Notes under the pieces: model-generated
What the model was told of the DNA's origin: nothing
Databases searched by the model: none
What the model saw: the letters and a program-made list of their open reading frames with translations, nothing else
Assembly: GCF_004193775.1 (NCBI RefSeq)
Contig: NC_041006.1
Location: 28,509,013 to 28,573,012 of the forward strand
Length of the DNA: 64,000 bases
Direction of reading: 5' to 3'
Origin: Glycine soja
Taxonomy: Eukaryota; Streptophyta; Magnoliopsida; Fabales; Fabaceae
Shown: piece by piece, positions 45,081-58,411 of the stretch
How positions within the stretch are numbered: position 1 is the stretch's first letter
Layout of the letters: every line of letters starts with the position of its first letter
Position numbers and translations under genes: made by a program

Positions 45081-47387
45081 TGTTTGACCAATTTTGCAAA
45101 TATCTGATGAGATGACGCCATAGTTTATACACGTGCAGGGACATTGAGCCACAACCTGCAAATTTGAATGTATGCCCCATGCTATACTATGTCTAGTTTT
45201 TTCACCACAAGTAGATCCTAGATATTAGTACCATATACCAACCTTGCGAAGCAAAATCCAATTCTACCTTCCTTTATGCTCTCTTTATCTTGTCAGAAAT
45301 TATGACATGCAGTGAGGATTTAAAATAATATTATTATATTAAATTTGTTAACTTTTATAATAATAAATATTTAAGAGTATTTTTTGATTAATTCACTATG
45401 TAAAATTATTTTATACTATTAATATATAAACATTAAATTCTTATTTTATTTTATTTCTTGTGTCTGTGTAATTTAATTGAAAAAGTGTTGGTAAAATTCA
45501 TGAATGAGATTAATTAAAAATAAACTTGAACATGAAATAAATTTTAAAGGGTTTTTTTTATCACCATAATATTTGAAATCAAATGATAAGAAACATACGA
45601 TAGTTTAACACTATTATATCAAAACCTTATTGAAAGATGATTTTAATAGAAATTAAAATTTAAGGTGAGATATATAAATTGATAAGGGAAAAGATTAAAA
45701 TACCTATTTATACTGTTCGTCTCATTCATCAATACTACATCTAGTTCTTGACAACTTCATCAAATTTCATTATCTTTCATAAATATATAAGTGTTCTTTT
45801 CTGGATCCACTTTTGACTTTACTCAAGTAATATTTACGATAGTTTCTTGAAGCTAGTTCTTAAGTATTTTTTACAATAAAGTCATTTCCGACCTCAACAA
45901 ATCAATATGATTTGTTTAAGGTTCATGTGCACATTGATTACCAGGGACTAAGCTACTTGGTAGCTTGGGGTCTTGACCCCTTGACTTTTTTTAAAATTAT
46001 AAAAATAATATATAATTTTTGGTTTATTGAATAAGGCTTAAATAATTTTTTCATACATAGAAAATATGCCATTTTTATATTATTATTTAACATTAATTTT
46101 TTTTAACTAAGTACTTGAAATTTTTTTGTTTCAATTTACTACTTGCCATTAGACCCCTTCCGTTAAGCGATGACGTGACAGACAGAGTGTCATGTCATCA
46201 TGCCTTATCATTGATGCCTCATTACAACGTCATCACCTTCAAGCAAACTACAAGCCGTTCTTTTATTGAAATATGTTTTTTCAACTTTTTGCATCGGTTA
46301 CAATAATCGATGTAGCAAGCATTATTCTACATCCGTTATATTATAACCAATGTCTAATTTCTCATTACACGACACTCTCTCTTCTCATTTTTTTCTCATT
46401 GTTACCACTCTTCCGTCCCCCATGTAAACGCTTAAAAGACGTCCCCACCTGCAGTGTCACGACGACACAATGACTTTGATGGCTTCACTAATTGTCTTCG
46501 TTGATGTTGGAAACATAATAAGAGAAGCTGGTGCAACAACACCTTCTTTCGAGCTTGGGAAGAGAAAATGAGGCATTAACTAAACCAAGAGAAGGGATTC
46601 TAATATTTTGAGTAATAGATATGGACAAGACAAAAACAAAGGTGAAGTTGAAAGGTATTAAGAATAATAGTGAAGAAAATTTTCCCAATCTTTACTCACT
46701 TTTCCCTTTACTTATCTCTTTATTTAATTCAATTCACACTTTTCCCAATCTTCATCTTCCTTTTGCTTCTTTGCATTCGCAGAAATGAGACACTTCCATA
46801 TGATTGGAATGAATTTAGGGTCAATTCCACTTTTCTCGAATTTCCTTCCTAGCTCGTCGCCATCGAACACTGATCGGATTCCTATGCCTTTTCCTCTCCA
46901 ATAATTAATCTTCACTCACGTTTTCCTTTACTTATTCTTAATTCCTTTTACAGAATCACTTCACTCACAATCAATTGCGCTTCAGATTTGCTTCAGTTTT
47001 ACAACCATAAATTTTGCAATCACTTTTCACACTGCAGCCGAGGCGTTTCTTGATGTTTTCACAGTCCTCCTCCTTTCACCCTTTGAGAAGACTATTATGC
47101 TGAAGATTAATCAAATCTACAATTGGTAAATCCATCAAAGTGAGTCTCACAATTAGCACTTGGGAATTATAAGTGAGAGATAAGACAACATAGAGACAAG
47201 GTTGAAGAAGCATCACAATGGTGATGATAGTGGTGATGATGATTAGTGTCTTTTGTTTCAGCTTGTGTGCCTATATTTTGTGTTTCCTTTGGTGTCTTGT
47301 TGTGTTATGCTTATGGTGCTCCCTTGTTTCTATTGATTGTCTTTGTTTGATGAACTTGTTATGTTTGAGTATTTTGATTAAGATTTT
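45081..47387. other. Intergenic DNA, no gene
   Basis: AT-rich, with the former upstream region of the PPR gene at its left edge. Two small palindromes, CATCGGTTACAATAATCGATG and a related ACATCCGTTATATTATAACC phrase, stand at about 46291-46350 and resemble subterminal repeats of DNA transposons. The open frames at 46115-46915 are short and show no protein similarity I recognise. Confidence 0.5.
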
Positions 47388-47745
47388 GTAAGCCAAGCAT
47401 CACTCTTATCTTAATGGCTTTATATTAACGAATGAAGAACTTTTGTTATCATATCTTGTGTTCAAATTACTTTATTATATACTATGCTAGATTCTTTTTT
47501 ATATGCCCAAAGAGGGAGAAGGTATATGATGTTTGCAATAGGAACAAAGATTGGTATATGATGTAAGCCAAGTTATGTGCGTCACTCTTATCTTAGTGGC
47601 TTCATATTAACGAATGAAGAACTTTTGTTATCGTATCTTGTGTTCAAATTACTTTATTATATACTATGCTTGACTCTTTTTTATATGCCCAAAAAGGGAG
47701 AAGGTATATGATGTTTGCAACAGGAACAAAGAGCCACTGACATTG
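47388..47745. repeat. 181-bp tandem duplication
   Basis: Two copies, each beginning GTAAGCCAAG (47388 and 47563) and sharing CGAATGAAGAACTTTTGTTA at 47430 and 47611, 181 bp apart. Each contains a purine-rich ATGCCCAAA-AGGGAGAAGG phrase like the one that precedes Sirevirus 3' LTRs. Confidence 0.85.
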
Positions 47746-47746
47746 A

Positions 47747-50690
47747 AACTTGGAGTTACACAATTCATGATTCAACCATTCAAGCAATTGAGAATACTTA
47801 AAAAGGAACATCATATGGAGCTTGGTCATCATAAAAAAGGGGAATAATATAGAACATGGAAGCATGTGAAGACCCTTTGTGTTATGTCTTTAATATTTTG
47901 ATGATGAGTTATCTTGTAGTGTGTAATAAGCTCCTCATTAGTGTGAACACTAGTCTAACTTAGGATGTATGTTCTAGCTTTATATTCTTGAATGTGTGTG
48001 AATCATGCAGCTTAGGCTAGTATATGCATTTCAATTTTCCTATATTGATATCATAGTAAAGATCCATGGCTAAGTTTAATTAAGGATTGAATATGGTCCA
48101 AATATGTTTTAAAAATTGAATAAGTTTTCAATCCTAGAACAAATTAATTGATTATGGAACATATTGATTGATTAACTCAAGGCCCTTATTTCTTAGAAAT
48201 AGCAAAGGCTCAAACTTAATCGATTATCTTAAGCACTTAATCAATTATTTCATCCCGAAGAAAATAATTGTTGTGCAATTAATTGATTAAATCAGGTGTA
48301 TAATTGATTATATGTTCTTCAAGAAACCTAGGTAATGGAAAATCAATCGATTATCTCTACCATATAATTGATAATTTATGTTCTGAGTCTATATAAATGA
48401 ACCTTTCGAAGACTCTCGTGTGTGACACCCATTTTTCATATCTCAATTCGATTTTTCACTAAGAGAGTCCCAAAACCTTAGTGTTATCACCCTTTTGATT
48501 CATTATTTTGCAAATCCTTTTCTATCTTATGAATCATTGGATCTTTACCATGAAATCATGAACAAAAGCTAAAAAAGGATTTAGGAAGTTCACCATTGTT
48601 ACATCTTTCACCAATCAGGTGAATTATTTCCATCAATTCTACATTAAATGAATCTTGAGTAGGTTTCTCATGATTTTGTGATAGTTACATAGCAGTGTTC
48701 CCAACACTTGTAGCGAAAAATTATGATCTATTTTGAATTTAAAAATATACAACAATAATAAATAGAGAAAAATATGTTTGTGTTCTCAAATGTGCGTTCT
48801 TGAAACAACAAATTTTTTCTTCAATAATGTGAAGACTCTATGTGTATCCATACCAAAACCAATCTCCATTATCAACTCTTTGATGAGTGAAACTCATTCT
48901 CTTTCTACTTTTCAGGTCTAAAACTAGGCTTGAACTTTTCTAGTTTGTGTCTGGTGCACTTTGCCTCAGGTAAATACTTCTATTTATCATGTTAAAGAGA
49001 AAAAAAATGAAAGATTTTACTTAAAATAATTTCATATCTCTATCTTTATAAAAATAAAATTATCCTATATCTTTTATTTTAAGAAGCTTCTTGATATAAG
49101 ACAAAAATAATTTACAATTAATCACATGGCTAATTACGATAATTAATCACATGATTTGATCCTGATATATACAATAAAATATTATTCTTATCTTATGGAC
49201 AACTTCCACATTTATAAAATAATACTTCTTATTTATATTAATTATATTCTTGGTGCTAGCAAAAAATATAATAATATTCCACTAAAATATTTATTTGAAT
49301 AAATTAAAATTCTCTAAATTATTTTCTTTTGCAAAGATTGAAATATTCGTTTGTGTGTGACCATGTAGGTTCAATACTAAATCGATAGTAAATTAATCAT
49401 AATTAATTTACTAATCAAGGTAGGTATTTAGCAATACTCCTTAACATTCGGATAACATGAAGTAACATCTTTTACCTTTAAGAACCGGTAGAAGAATAAT
49501 GTAATATTTTCTTCCAATCATTTATAGCTCAATGTTAACTCTAGAGTGTAGTACTATTGTCAAATTCTAATAAGCTAACACATTGAATCAATGAATGACT
49601 TAAGAAAATCTTTTCTTCTTTCATTCAATTGCTCTAACCAAGGTCTTAATTTTATTATAGAGCTCAAACTCATTGCCTAGAGTTGATGGATTCCTTCTTG
49701 ATTAATCATTAATTCTACAAGTATTTAATGATATCTAATATTCATTCAACTAGTGCCCTAAGGCATTAGGTGCCTGAAATTAAAATATAACAAATAACTT
49801 GTTAATTACTATGATAATCTCATATCAAAGGAAACTATTATATTTCTTCTTGAGAACTTCCTATTGACATATCAATGTAATATTAACTATTAGGAATTCT
49901 CAATTAAATCAATTCAATGATGACATCCATATATACATCATCTATACATGCAATTTAATAAATGAGATCTATTAATCTTTATCCAATAAAGGCCATTACA
50001 TATATATTGATCTATCCGGATTACTGATGTTCTATTCACAATAATCCTATGATAAAAAATAATTTAGATTAAAATTATAAAGGACTTATTTCTCATTATC
50101 ATAATCTCTATCATGATAACAAGTCTCTAATTTTAATCAAGGACTTGTCAAATTAAAAATTTAATAAAACAATAAATATGATAATAAAATAAAGAATAAT
50201 TTTTTACTAAAATTGATAACATGATGGATTGGATCTTAGACATACATATTTATCCCTAACATTTTGTGCATGTAGTAGATTTCTACATATGATTAGTTTC
50301 TTCTTGATAGGTTTTCAAGAAGGTGTGCATGTGTGGTTTCATATGCATGTAAGTGGAAGATCCAAGCTCAGGTTGCTTTGGATAACATTGGATGTAGGTT
50401 GTGTTTGAAACTGAACCAATATCTCTTGAGTAAATTTTTCTTAATCCTTCATCTCTTTTCTTTCTTGCATTTGCTTCTTTGTGTTTAATAGTGAAATTTG
50501 ATTATAATCTTTTAATCAAACTTAATATTGCATGTAAGGGAATATGGCAATTTGATAAAACATTTCAACCTTTAAATCAACAAGGGATTAAGATTGAAGG
50601 GGATTTTGCAAAAAATGTAATCACATTTAGTGGATAAGTTTTGGAAATCCAATTCTCCCCCTCTTGGTTCTTTTCACCCTAAGTCATTAT
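47747..50690 (+). mobile_element. Old Sirevirus-like 3' end and LTR relic
   Basis: A purine tract CATAAAAAAGGGGAATAA near 47829-47847 is followed by a block that starts TATAGAACATGG and carries TATTTTGATGATG and many TTAATCGATTA-like variants (48130-48370), as the intact Sirevirus LTR does. The block ends near 50665 in AATTCTCCCCCTCTTGG. A 1.57-kb insertion splits it. No duplication could be fixed, and the body of the element is missing or unrecognisable. Confidence 0.5.
48693..50263 (-). repeat. LTR-like block (possible solo LTR) inside the Sirevirus relic
   Basis: On the minus strand it begins TGTTAGGGATAAATATG and ends near GTTGGGAACA, with no coding content, as expected of a copia solo LTR. 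The 5-bp flanks do not match (AGCAG and TTTTG), so the left limit or the solo-LTR reading may be wrong. Confidence 0.4.
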
Positions 50691-50704
50691 ATCTAATAGT
50701 TGTC

Positions 50705-51593
50705 TTATGCAAAGTTGACCAAGATAGGGCTCCTTACAGTGTGTTTGGCAGAGACCCATTGTAAAAACCCTTGAACATATGTTGAAGTTTCATTACCTAT
50801 TTCTATACAGCTGAATGTCACTGAATATGTCTCTTTCTGGTTTGCTTTTGAAAAGTAAAGTTTATTTGGTTGGACCTTGATATCAACCCCTTCTGGTAGA
50901 TTAACCATGACAGCATAAGATGAGTTAGCCTCACCCACATTTTTCACAGTCCTTGTGAATGTTTGTGGGGAACCAAGCACAACAGAAAATGAGGGATAGT
51001 TGAGCTCTCCTTTGGGAATGATTGAAATCTTAGAGCACTTAATTGTTTTGTGTGCAATGATCCCAACTTGGGTATCGCTGTAGCCTAGACCACACAGATA
51101 AGGTATATAATCATCAGGTTCAGTATCATAAACTAATGTACCCAGGGTCATTTGCTCTTAATGGATTCACGTGACCAGAACCTATTGTAAAGATATCTAC
51201 AGGGTGAAGTGTTTCATCAACAATGAGTTTTTGTTCAAGATTGATTAAGTCTACAAAAGTCATTATGGAAGATTTTATAGCGGCTGGTGACCAATGACGA
51301 TGAGAGCTTTTGAGCAAAGCAGCTACGCCACTAAGATGTGAGCATGACATTGATGTGCCAGACATAATTTTGAAAGTGGATTTTGAATCGGTACTGTTAT
51401 TCAGGTGGAATGGCCAAGTAGCTAGGATGTTCACACCTGGTTGTATGATGTCTGGTTTCAATATAGCAGGACTTGGCAAGTTGGGAACTCTTGAAGAGAA
51501 GGATGTAACAACAGGAGCTAAGAATTTTCAATTATAGTTCCCTTGAAAAAAATGGTAGCTGTAGGTGTTATAGAAAGGTTTAAAGAATAAGTC
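50705..51593 (-). pseudogene. Subtilisin-like protease (subtilase), C-terminal half, pseudogene
   Basis: On the minus strand PTATIFFKGTI is followed, after a one-base shift near 51530, by [19 protein letters not shown] and the catalytic serine motif [19 protein letters not shown] second shift near 51140 leads to [19 protein letters not shown] and the Fn3-like C-terminal domain (FTRTVKNVGEANSSYAV), ending SPILVNFA and a stop at 50705. Plant subtilases are secreted serine proteases of about 750 residues; here the signal peptide, prodomain, Asp and His parts are absent, cut off by the copia insertion at 51594. The missing part may lie beyond the window end. Confidence 0.9.
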
Positions 51594-51791
51594 TGATGTA
51601 TTTTATTCATAGAATAGTGTTGTATATATATATATATATATACAAGGGTCCTATAATTTCTCATCTATTAAAGGAATGACAGCTATACAAATCTGCACAA
51701 ATTACCTCAGCCGTAATAAAGCCTAATTTACAGCTAACATAATATTTGATTGCCTAATATTAGCTAACAGAATATTTGACATATCTTAACA
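51594..51791 (-). repeat. Copia-2 3' LTR, 198 bp
   Basis: Minus strand start TGTTAAGATATGTC after the purine tract, end AATACATCA at the subtilase junction. It contains a (TA)n run at about 51623-51642. The pair LTR is outside the window. Confidence 0.8.
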
Positions 51792-51799
51792 CCCCCACT

Positions 51800-52449
51800 C
51801 AAGTTGGTGCATGGATATCACACATTCCCAACTTGAGTAGAGACTCATTAAACACTCTACTTGACACTCCTTTGGTGAGAACATTAGCCAACTACAATTC
51901 AGATCTTACAAAGGGAAAGGAAATTATTCCAGCTTCAAGCTTCTCTTTGATGAAATGTCTATCAATCTCCACATGCTTTGTTCTATCATGTTGGACAGTA
52001 TTGTGAGCAATTGCTATAGCCGATGTATTGTCACAGTACAAACTCATAATTTCATTTGGTTTAAAACCTAAATTTGATAGTACATTTTTAACCCACAAAA
52101 AGTTCACATACACCAAGTGCTATGCCTTTGAATTCTGCTTCAGCACTAGATCTTGCTACTATGGGCTGTTTTTTACTCCTCCAAGTTACAAGATTCCCTC
52201 CTACAAAAGTAAAGTATCCAGAGGTAGATCTTCTATCATCTTTTGAACCTGCCCAATCTGCATCAATGTACCTTTCTACCTTTAAGTTTCCATGATTTGA
52301 GAACAAAATTCCTTTTCCAGGAATGGACTTCAAATATCTCAAAATCCTCTCGACAACATCCATATGAAGCTTTCATGGGTCATGCATAAATTGACTAATG
52401 ACATTCACTGCATAGGTAATATCTGGACGTGTATGGGACAAATAAATTA
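51800..52449 (-). pseudogene. Copia-2 RNase H
   Basis: Contains YIDADWAGSKDDRRSTSGY, SSAEAEFKGIA and SAIAIAHNTVQHDRTKHVEID. A TAG near 51892 sits where the family has glutamine, followed in frame by LANVLTKG. Upstream RPDITYAVNVISQFMHDP ends in a stop and continues across the Sirevirus gap into copia-2 RT. Confidence 0.88.
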
Positions 52450-52454
52450 GTTGT

Positions 52455-53554
52455 GTAGAAGCAAAGATTTTGACTTTGATATTTTGATGATTCCATATGA
52501 TCATGATGTTTTGATGCCATATGAACATGCGCTTCTCAAGTTAAGATCAAGACAAAAATCCAAGAATACAGGATACAACATCAAGAAGATCTCTAGTGAT
52601 TTAGGAAAGGAATTCCAAATTGAAACAGCAAAAGGTTGGGCCAAGAAATTTAAGCTAACATGTCTTTTTCAAGAGATTTACTCTCTGGTAATCGATTACC
52701 AGAGAATGTAATCGATTACCAGTGGCCAACATGATTTATAACAGTCATTAGAAAATTTGAATACAAATTTTACACTGTGTAATCGATTACACATGGCTGG
52801 TAATCAATTGCCAGCAATTATTGAACATTTTGATTCAAATTTTAAAGCCTGTAATCGATTACACAAATCTTGTAATCAATTACCAAAGGAGAATTTCAGA
52901 AAATAATTTCTAAGAGTCACATTTGTCCAAAAGGTTTTTGAATGACCATAAAAGGTCTATTTATATGTGACTTGGAACACGAATTTGCTTAGAGTTTTTC
53001 AGAACAAAAAGGTCTTATCATCTCAAAAAGCAAAATCATCGTATCCTCTTAAAAATTCCTTGGCCAATACACTTGCAATTCAATAAGGAATTATTTGAGT
53101 GCTCAATTGTTCAATCTATCTCTTTCAAGATAGATTTCTTCTTTTTCTCTTCATCTTATTTCTGAAAAGGGATTAAGAGACCGAGAGTCTCTTGTTGTAA
53201 AGAAATCTAAACACAAAGGAAGGGTTGTCCTTTTGTGGTTCAGATCTTGTAAAGGGCTTTTGCAAGATAGTGGAACTCTCAAGCGGGTTGCTTGGGGATT
53301 GGACGTAGGCACAAGGGTGTGGCCAAACCAATATAAATTTGAGTTTGCAATCTCTCTTACCTTAAACTCTTTTATTGATTATTGCTTATTGCCTCTATTT
53401 AGTAAGATTAATTTGCATTATTATTTAGGGGTTCATTTTGAAAGGAATCTTAGGATTTGGGTTAAAATCAAAATATATTTTTTAATTAGGAAAAGTATGT
53501 GATATCTTAATTCAATCCCCCCTTCTTTAGATATCTAAGGCCACTTGTCTAACA
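52455..53554 (+). repeat. Sirevirus 5' LTR
   Basis: Begins TGTAGAAGC and ends CTAACA. It is 47 bp longer than the 3' LTR because of a 27-bp segment near 52481-52508 and a 20-bp segment that adds one GTAATCGATTAC palindrome near 52701-52720. It carries five or six copies of that palindrome. Confidence 0.95.
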
Positions 53555-53604
53555 AGTGGTATCAGAGCTTCATTCTTCTATAAAGTTTAGAAGCTTTAAG
53601 AATA

Positions 53605-55308
53605 ATGGCCTCAGCAAACTTCTTATTCCCAGAAGGAAATTCAATAAATAGGCCTCCTATTTTTAATGGAGAGGGTTACCACTACTGGAAAACCCGAATG
53701 CAAATTTTCATTGAGGCAATAGACTTAAACATTTGGGAAGCCATAGAAGTTGGACCTTATATACCCACCATGGTGGCTGGAAATACAGCAATAGAGAAAC
53801 CTAGAGAAGAGTGGTCTGAAGATGAAAGAAGATTAGTGAAGTACAATTTAAAGGCTAAAAACATCATTACTTCTGCCCTAGGAATGAATGAATATTTTAG
53901 GGTTTCAAATTGTAAGAGTGCTAAGGATATATGGGACACTCTACAAGTTACACATGAGGGAACAACTGATGTCAAACGATCTAGGATAAATACTTTAACT
54001 CATGAGTATGAATTATTTAGGATGAAGACAAATGAAAGTATACAAGACATGTAGAAAAGATTCACACGTATAGTTAATCATCTTGCATCATTAGGAAGAA
54101 ATTTTCCAAACGAAGATCTCATAAATAAAGTGTTAAGATGTCTAAGCAGAGAGTGGCAACCAAAAGTAACAACCATCATAGAATCTAGAGATTTGTCTAT
54201 TATGTCTCTTGCTACATTATTTGGAAAATTACAGGAACATGAGATGGAGTTGCATAGACTAAATCAACATGAAGAAAATGATAAGAAGAAGAAGGGAATT
54301 GCTCTTAAAGCCTCATCTTCAATCCAAGAGGAAAGTGACATAGAAGATTTAATTGACTTAGATGAAGATGAAGATCTTAGCCTCTTTGTCAAAAGATTCA
54401 ACAAATTTATTAGAATGAGAGGAAGTCAAAGAAGGAAAAATTTCAAACCTAAAAGAAGAACTAAAGAGTCATCTCAAATCCCAAAATGCTTTGAGTGCAA
54501 TCAACTTGGTCATCTGAGGGCTGATTGTCCAATCTTTAAGAGAAAGATAGAGAAGTCTGAAAAGAAGACTATTGGAGATAAGAAGGCAAAGAAGGCCTAT
54601 ATCACATGGGATGATAACGACTTAGAATCGTCTGATGATTCTGAAAAGGAAATGATTAATCTATGTATAATGGGCAAAAACTATGAAAGCGACGAAGAGG
54701 TAACATCTTCTAACAAATATATTTCTTTTGATGAGTTACAAGATGCATTTGCTGAATTACATAGTGAATCAATTAAACTAGCAAAACTTGTTTCTTCATC
54801 TAAGAAAGCAATTTCAGATTTAGAGAAAGAAATTTCAAAATTAAATAAAGAAATAGATCTTCTTAAAACCGAAGTTTCAATCTCTAAATCTAGTGATAAA
54901 GTTCATGATTCTACTATGACTAATGAAAAAGTAAATTCATGTAAATGTTGTAGCAAATATATAGAAGAAATTAAAAATTTGAAAAACTCACTTGCAAAAT
55001 TTTCTATTGGCAAGAATAACCTAGATGTCATATTAGAAAATCAAAGATGTATTCTTGATAAAGTAGGAATTGGATACAAACCAGAAAAACAACAAAAGTT
55101 TTACAAAAGTTTCTTTTCTTTCTCACAAAAATATAATTCTCCTTTCATTACATGTTTTTATTATGGAAGAAAAGGGCATGGCACATCTACATGTTATTTT
55201 AAGAAAAATTGCAACAATATCATAATGATATGGGTCCCAAAAGGATCTTTAGTTAATACTAACACACAAGGACCCAATAAAGTTTGGGTACCTAAGTCCC
55301 AAACTTGA
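53605..55308 (+). pseudogene. Sirevirus gag, one internal stop
   Basis: ATG at 53605 opens a frame with the UBN2-type capsid phrase GEGYHYWKTRMQIF. A TAG at 54052-54054 interrupts it, and the same frame continues to a TGA at 55306. A full knuckle CFECNQLGHLRADCP is near 54490. A second, CFYYGRKGHGTSTC near 55158, has its second cysteine replaced by tyrosine. Coiled-coil-like and lysine-rich segments lie between. Gag would form the particle. Confidence 0.9.
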
Positions 55309-55322
55309 TCATGTAGGTATCT

Positions 55323-58300
55323 TTGAAGAAGAAATGGTACATAGATAGCGGTTGTTCAAAACATATGACGGGAGATTCATCAAAGTTCACACATATCTCT
55401 CCCAAGAAAAGTGGGCATGTTACTTACGGTGACAACAACAAAGGTAGAATTCTTGGAGTTGGAAAAATAGGTACAAATTCTTGGAGTTGGAAAAATAGGT
55501 ACGAATTCTTCAAACTCCATTGAAAATGTTCTACTTGTTGAAGGCCTTAAGCACAACTTGCTTAGTGTTAGTCAATTATGTGATAAGGGCTATCTAGTAT
55601 CATTTGATTCTAAAAAATGTCTCATTGAACATAAACATGATACAAATTTAAAGCATATAGGGTATAGAGTTAACAATGTTTATATGATAGACTTAAGCCA
55701 AAAACTAGATAATAAAAAATGTTTTCTTAGCAAAGATGATGATCCATGGCTATGGCATAAATGTATTCCCCACATAAACATGGAACACTTAAACAAATTA
55801 ATTTCAAAAGATTTAGTTGTTGGTTTGCCAAAACTAAAATTTGAAAAAGATAGACTATGTGATTCATGTCAAAAAGGAAAACAAACTAGAGTTTCATTCA
55901 AATCCAAAAACATCGTTTCAACTACTCAACCTTTACAATTACTACACATGAATTTGTTTGGCCCTTCTAGAATCATGAGTGTTGGAGGAAGTTACTATGC
56001 CCTTGTTATAGTTGATGACTATTCTAGATACACTCGGACACTATTTATCACTCATAAGAATGATGCATTTCAAGCATTTAGGAAACTTGCAAAAGTTATT
56101 CAAAATAAGAAAAATCTCAAAATTATATCTATTAGGAGTGATCATAGGGGTGAGTTTGAAAATAAAGAATTTGATTTATTTTGTGAAAAGCATGGCATTG
56201 AACACAACTTTTCTACACCTAGAACCCTTCAACAAAATGGAGTTGTTGAAAGGAAAAATAGGTCTTTGGAAGAAATTGCTAGAACCTTATTGAATGATAC
56301 TCCTCTTCCAAAATATTTTTGGGCTGAAGCCGTTAATACTGCATGTTATATCATGAATAGGGCTTTAATAATATCCATCTTAAAGAAAACTCCATATGAA
56401 ATGTTCAATGGTAGGAAACCAAACATCTCACATCTTCATGTTTTTGGTTGCAAGTGTTTTGTATTAAACAATGGAAAAGAAAACTTAGGAAAATTTGATG
56501 CTAAGTCAGATGAAGGAATTTTCCTTGGTTATTCTTTGCATAGTAAAGCTTATAGAATTTATAATAAGAGAACAATGACAATTGAAGAATCAATTCATGT
56601 TTCCTTTGATGAGTCTAATGCTATTTCTCCAAGAAAGGATATTTTAGATGATATTACAAAATCTTAAGAACAAATGCACATTCATGGACAAGATTCTAAA
56701 GGAAAAGGAGAAGGAAGCAATGAATATCCTCCAGTAGAAGTCAAAGCAAATAATGATCTTCCAAGAGAGTGGGAAGTTTCAAGAGATCATCCCCTTAACA
56801 ACATTCTTGGTGACATCTCAAAAGGGGTAACAACTAGACATTCTCCTAAAGATTTATGCAACAATATGGCTTTTGTGTCTATGATTGAACCTAAAAATAT
56901 AAATGAAGCCATAATAGATGATCATTGGATAGTTGCTATGCAAGAAGAACTAAATCAGTTTGAGAGAAACAATGTGTGGGAGCTAGTAGAGAAACCTGAA
57001 AACTACCCCATCATAGGAACAAAATGGGTATTTAGGAATAAGTTAGATGAACATGGCGTAATCATTAGAAATAAGGCTAGATTAGTTGCAAAAGGATATA
57101 ATCAAGAAGAGGGTATAGATTATGAAAAAACATTTGCTCCAGTTGCAAGATTAGAAGCTATTAGAATGCTTTTAGCTTATGCATCCATAATGAATTTTAA
57201 GCTTTATCAAATGGATGTTAAAAGTGCTTTTCTAAATGGCTTAATTCAAGAAGAAGTATATGTTGAACAACCCCCAGGTTTTGAAATGCCAGATAAGCCA
57301 AATCATGTTTATAGATTGAAAAAGGCTTTATATGGTTTGAAACAAGCCCCTAGGGCTTGGTATGAGCGTCTGAGTAAGTTCCTTTTAGAAAAGGACTTCT
57401 CTAGAGGAAAAGTAGATACCACTCTTTTCATAAAGAGAAAATCACATGATATTTTATTGGTTCAAATTTATGTTGATGATATTATTTTTGGATCTACTAA
57501 TGAATTATTGTGCAAGGAATTCTCTCATGACATGCAAAGTGAGTTTGAAATGTCAATGATGGGAGAACTTAATTTCTTTCTTGGATTACAAATTAAACAA
57601 ACCAAGGATGGTATCTTTGTCAATCAATCCAAGTACTGCAAAGAGTTAATTCACAGATTCAACATGGAAAATGCTAAGCACATGGCTACACCAATGAGCA
57701 CTGCTTGTTATTTAGATAAAGATGAAACCGATCAGTCAATATCGAGGAATGATCGGATCCCTTCTTTATTTATCTGCTAGCAGACCTGATATAATGTTTA
57801 GTGTGTGTATGTGTGCTAGATTTCAATCAAATCCCAAACAATCACATCTTAGTGCCGTTAAAAGAATCATAAGATATTTATTAGGTACTATGAATATAGG
57901 TTTATGGTATCCTAGGAATTCCACATGCACCTTAATAGGATACTCTGATTCAGACTTTGCCGGTTCTAAAACAGATAGAAAAAGCATAAGTGGAACTTGT
58001 CAATTCCTTGGATCTGCTCTAGTCTCTTGGCATAGTAAGAAACAAAACAGTGTTGCTTTATCCACTGCAGAAGTGGAATATATTTCTGCCAGCAGTTGTT
58101 GTGTACAAATTTTATGGATGAAGCAACAACTCTCTGATTATGGAATCTTTCTTGATCATATACCTATTAGGTGTGATAATACAAGTGCAATCAATCTCTC
58201 CAAAAATCCAGTTCAGCACTCTAGAACCAAGCATATAGAAATTAGGCATCATTTTCTAAGAGATCATGTTCTAAAGGGAGATTGTGTGTTAGAGTTTGTT

Positions 58301-58411
58301 GATACAAAGAATCAACTTTTTGATATCTTCACAAAACCTCTCCCCAAAGAAACATTCTTTTCCATTAGAATAGAATTAGGTCTCTTAGATATTAGTGATT
58401 TGGATAACTAA
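55323..58411 (+). pseudogene. Sirevirus pol, several breaks
   Basis: Protease WYIDSGCSKHMTGD, integrase zinc motif (WLWHKCIPHIN, CDSCQKGK) and core ([21 protein letters not shown]), RT with [10 protein letters not shown] near 57471, and RNase H with YSDSDFAGSKTDRK and DNTSAINLSKNP. Breaks: a 28-bp duplication at 55448-55503 that shifts the frame, a TAA at 56665, and a small deletion near 57740. Pol is not in the gag frame. The normal C-terminal end at 58411 is present. Confidence 0.9.

Noticed and set aside
46115..46915. Short frames as possible genes
   Set aside because: 60-66 codons, mutually overlapping on both strands, no motif, and no splice-consistent neighbours.
54052..54054. Gag TAG as a programmed readthrough site
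   Set aside because: It lies mid-domain at a place where one C-to-T change from CAG explains it, and the element has many other lesions.
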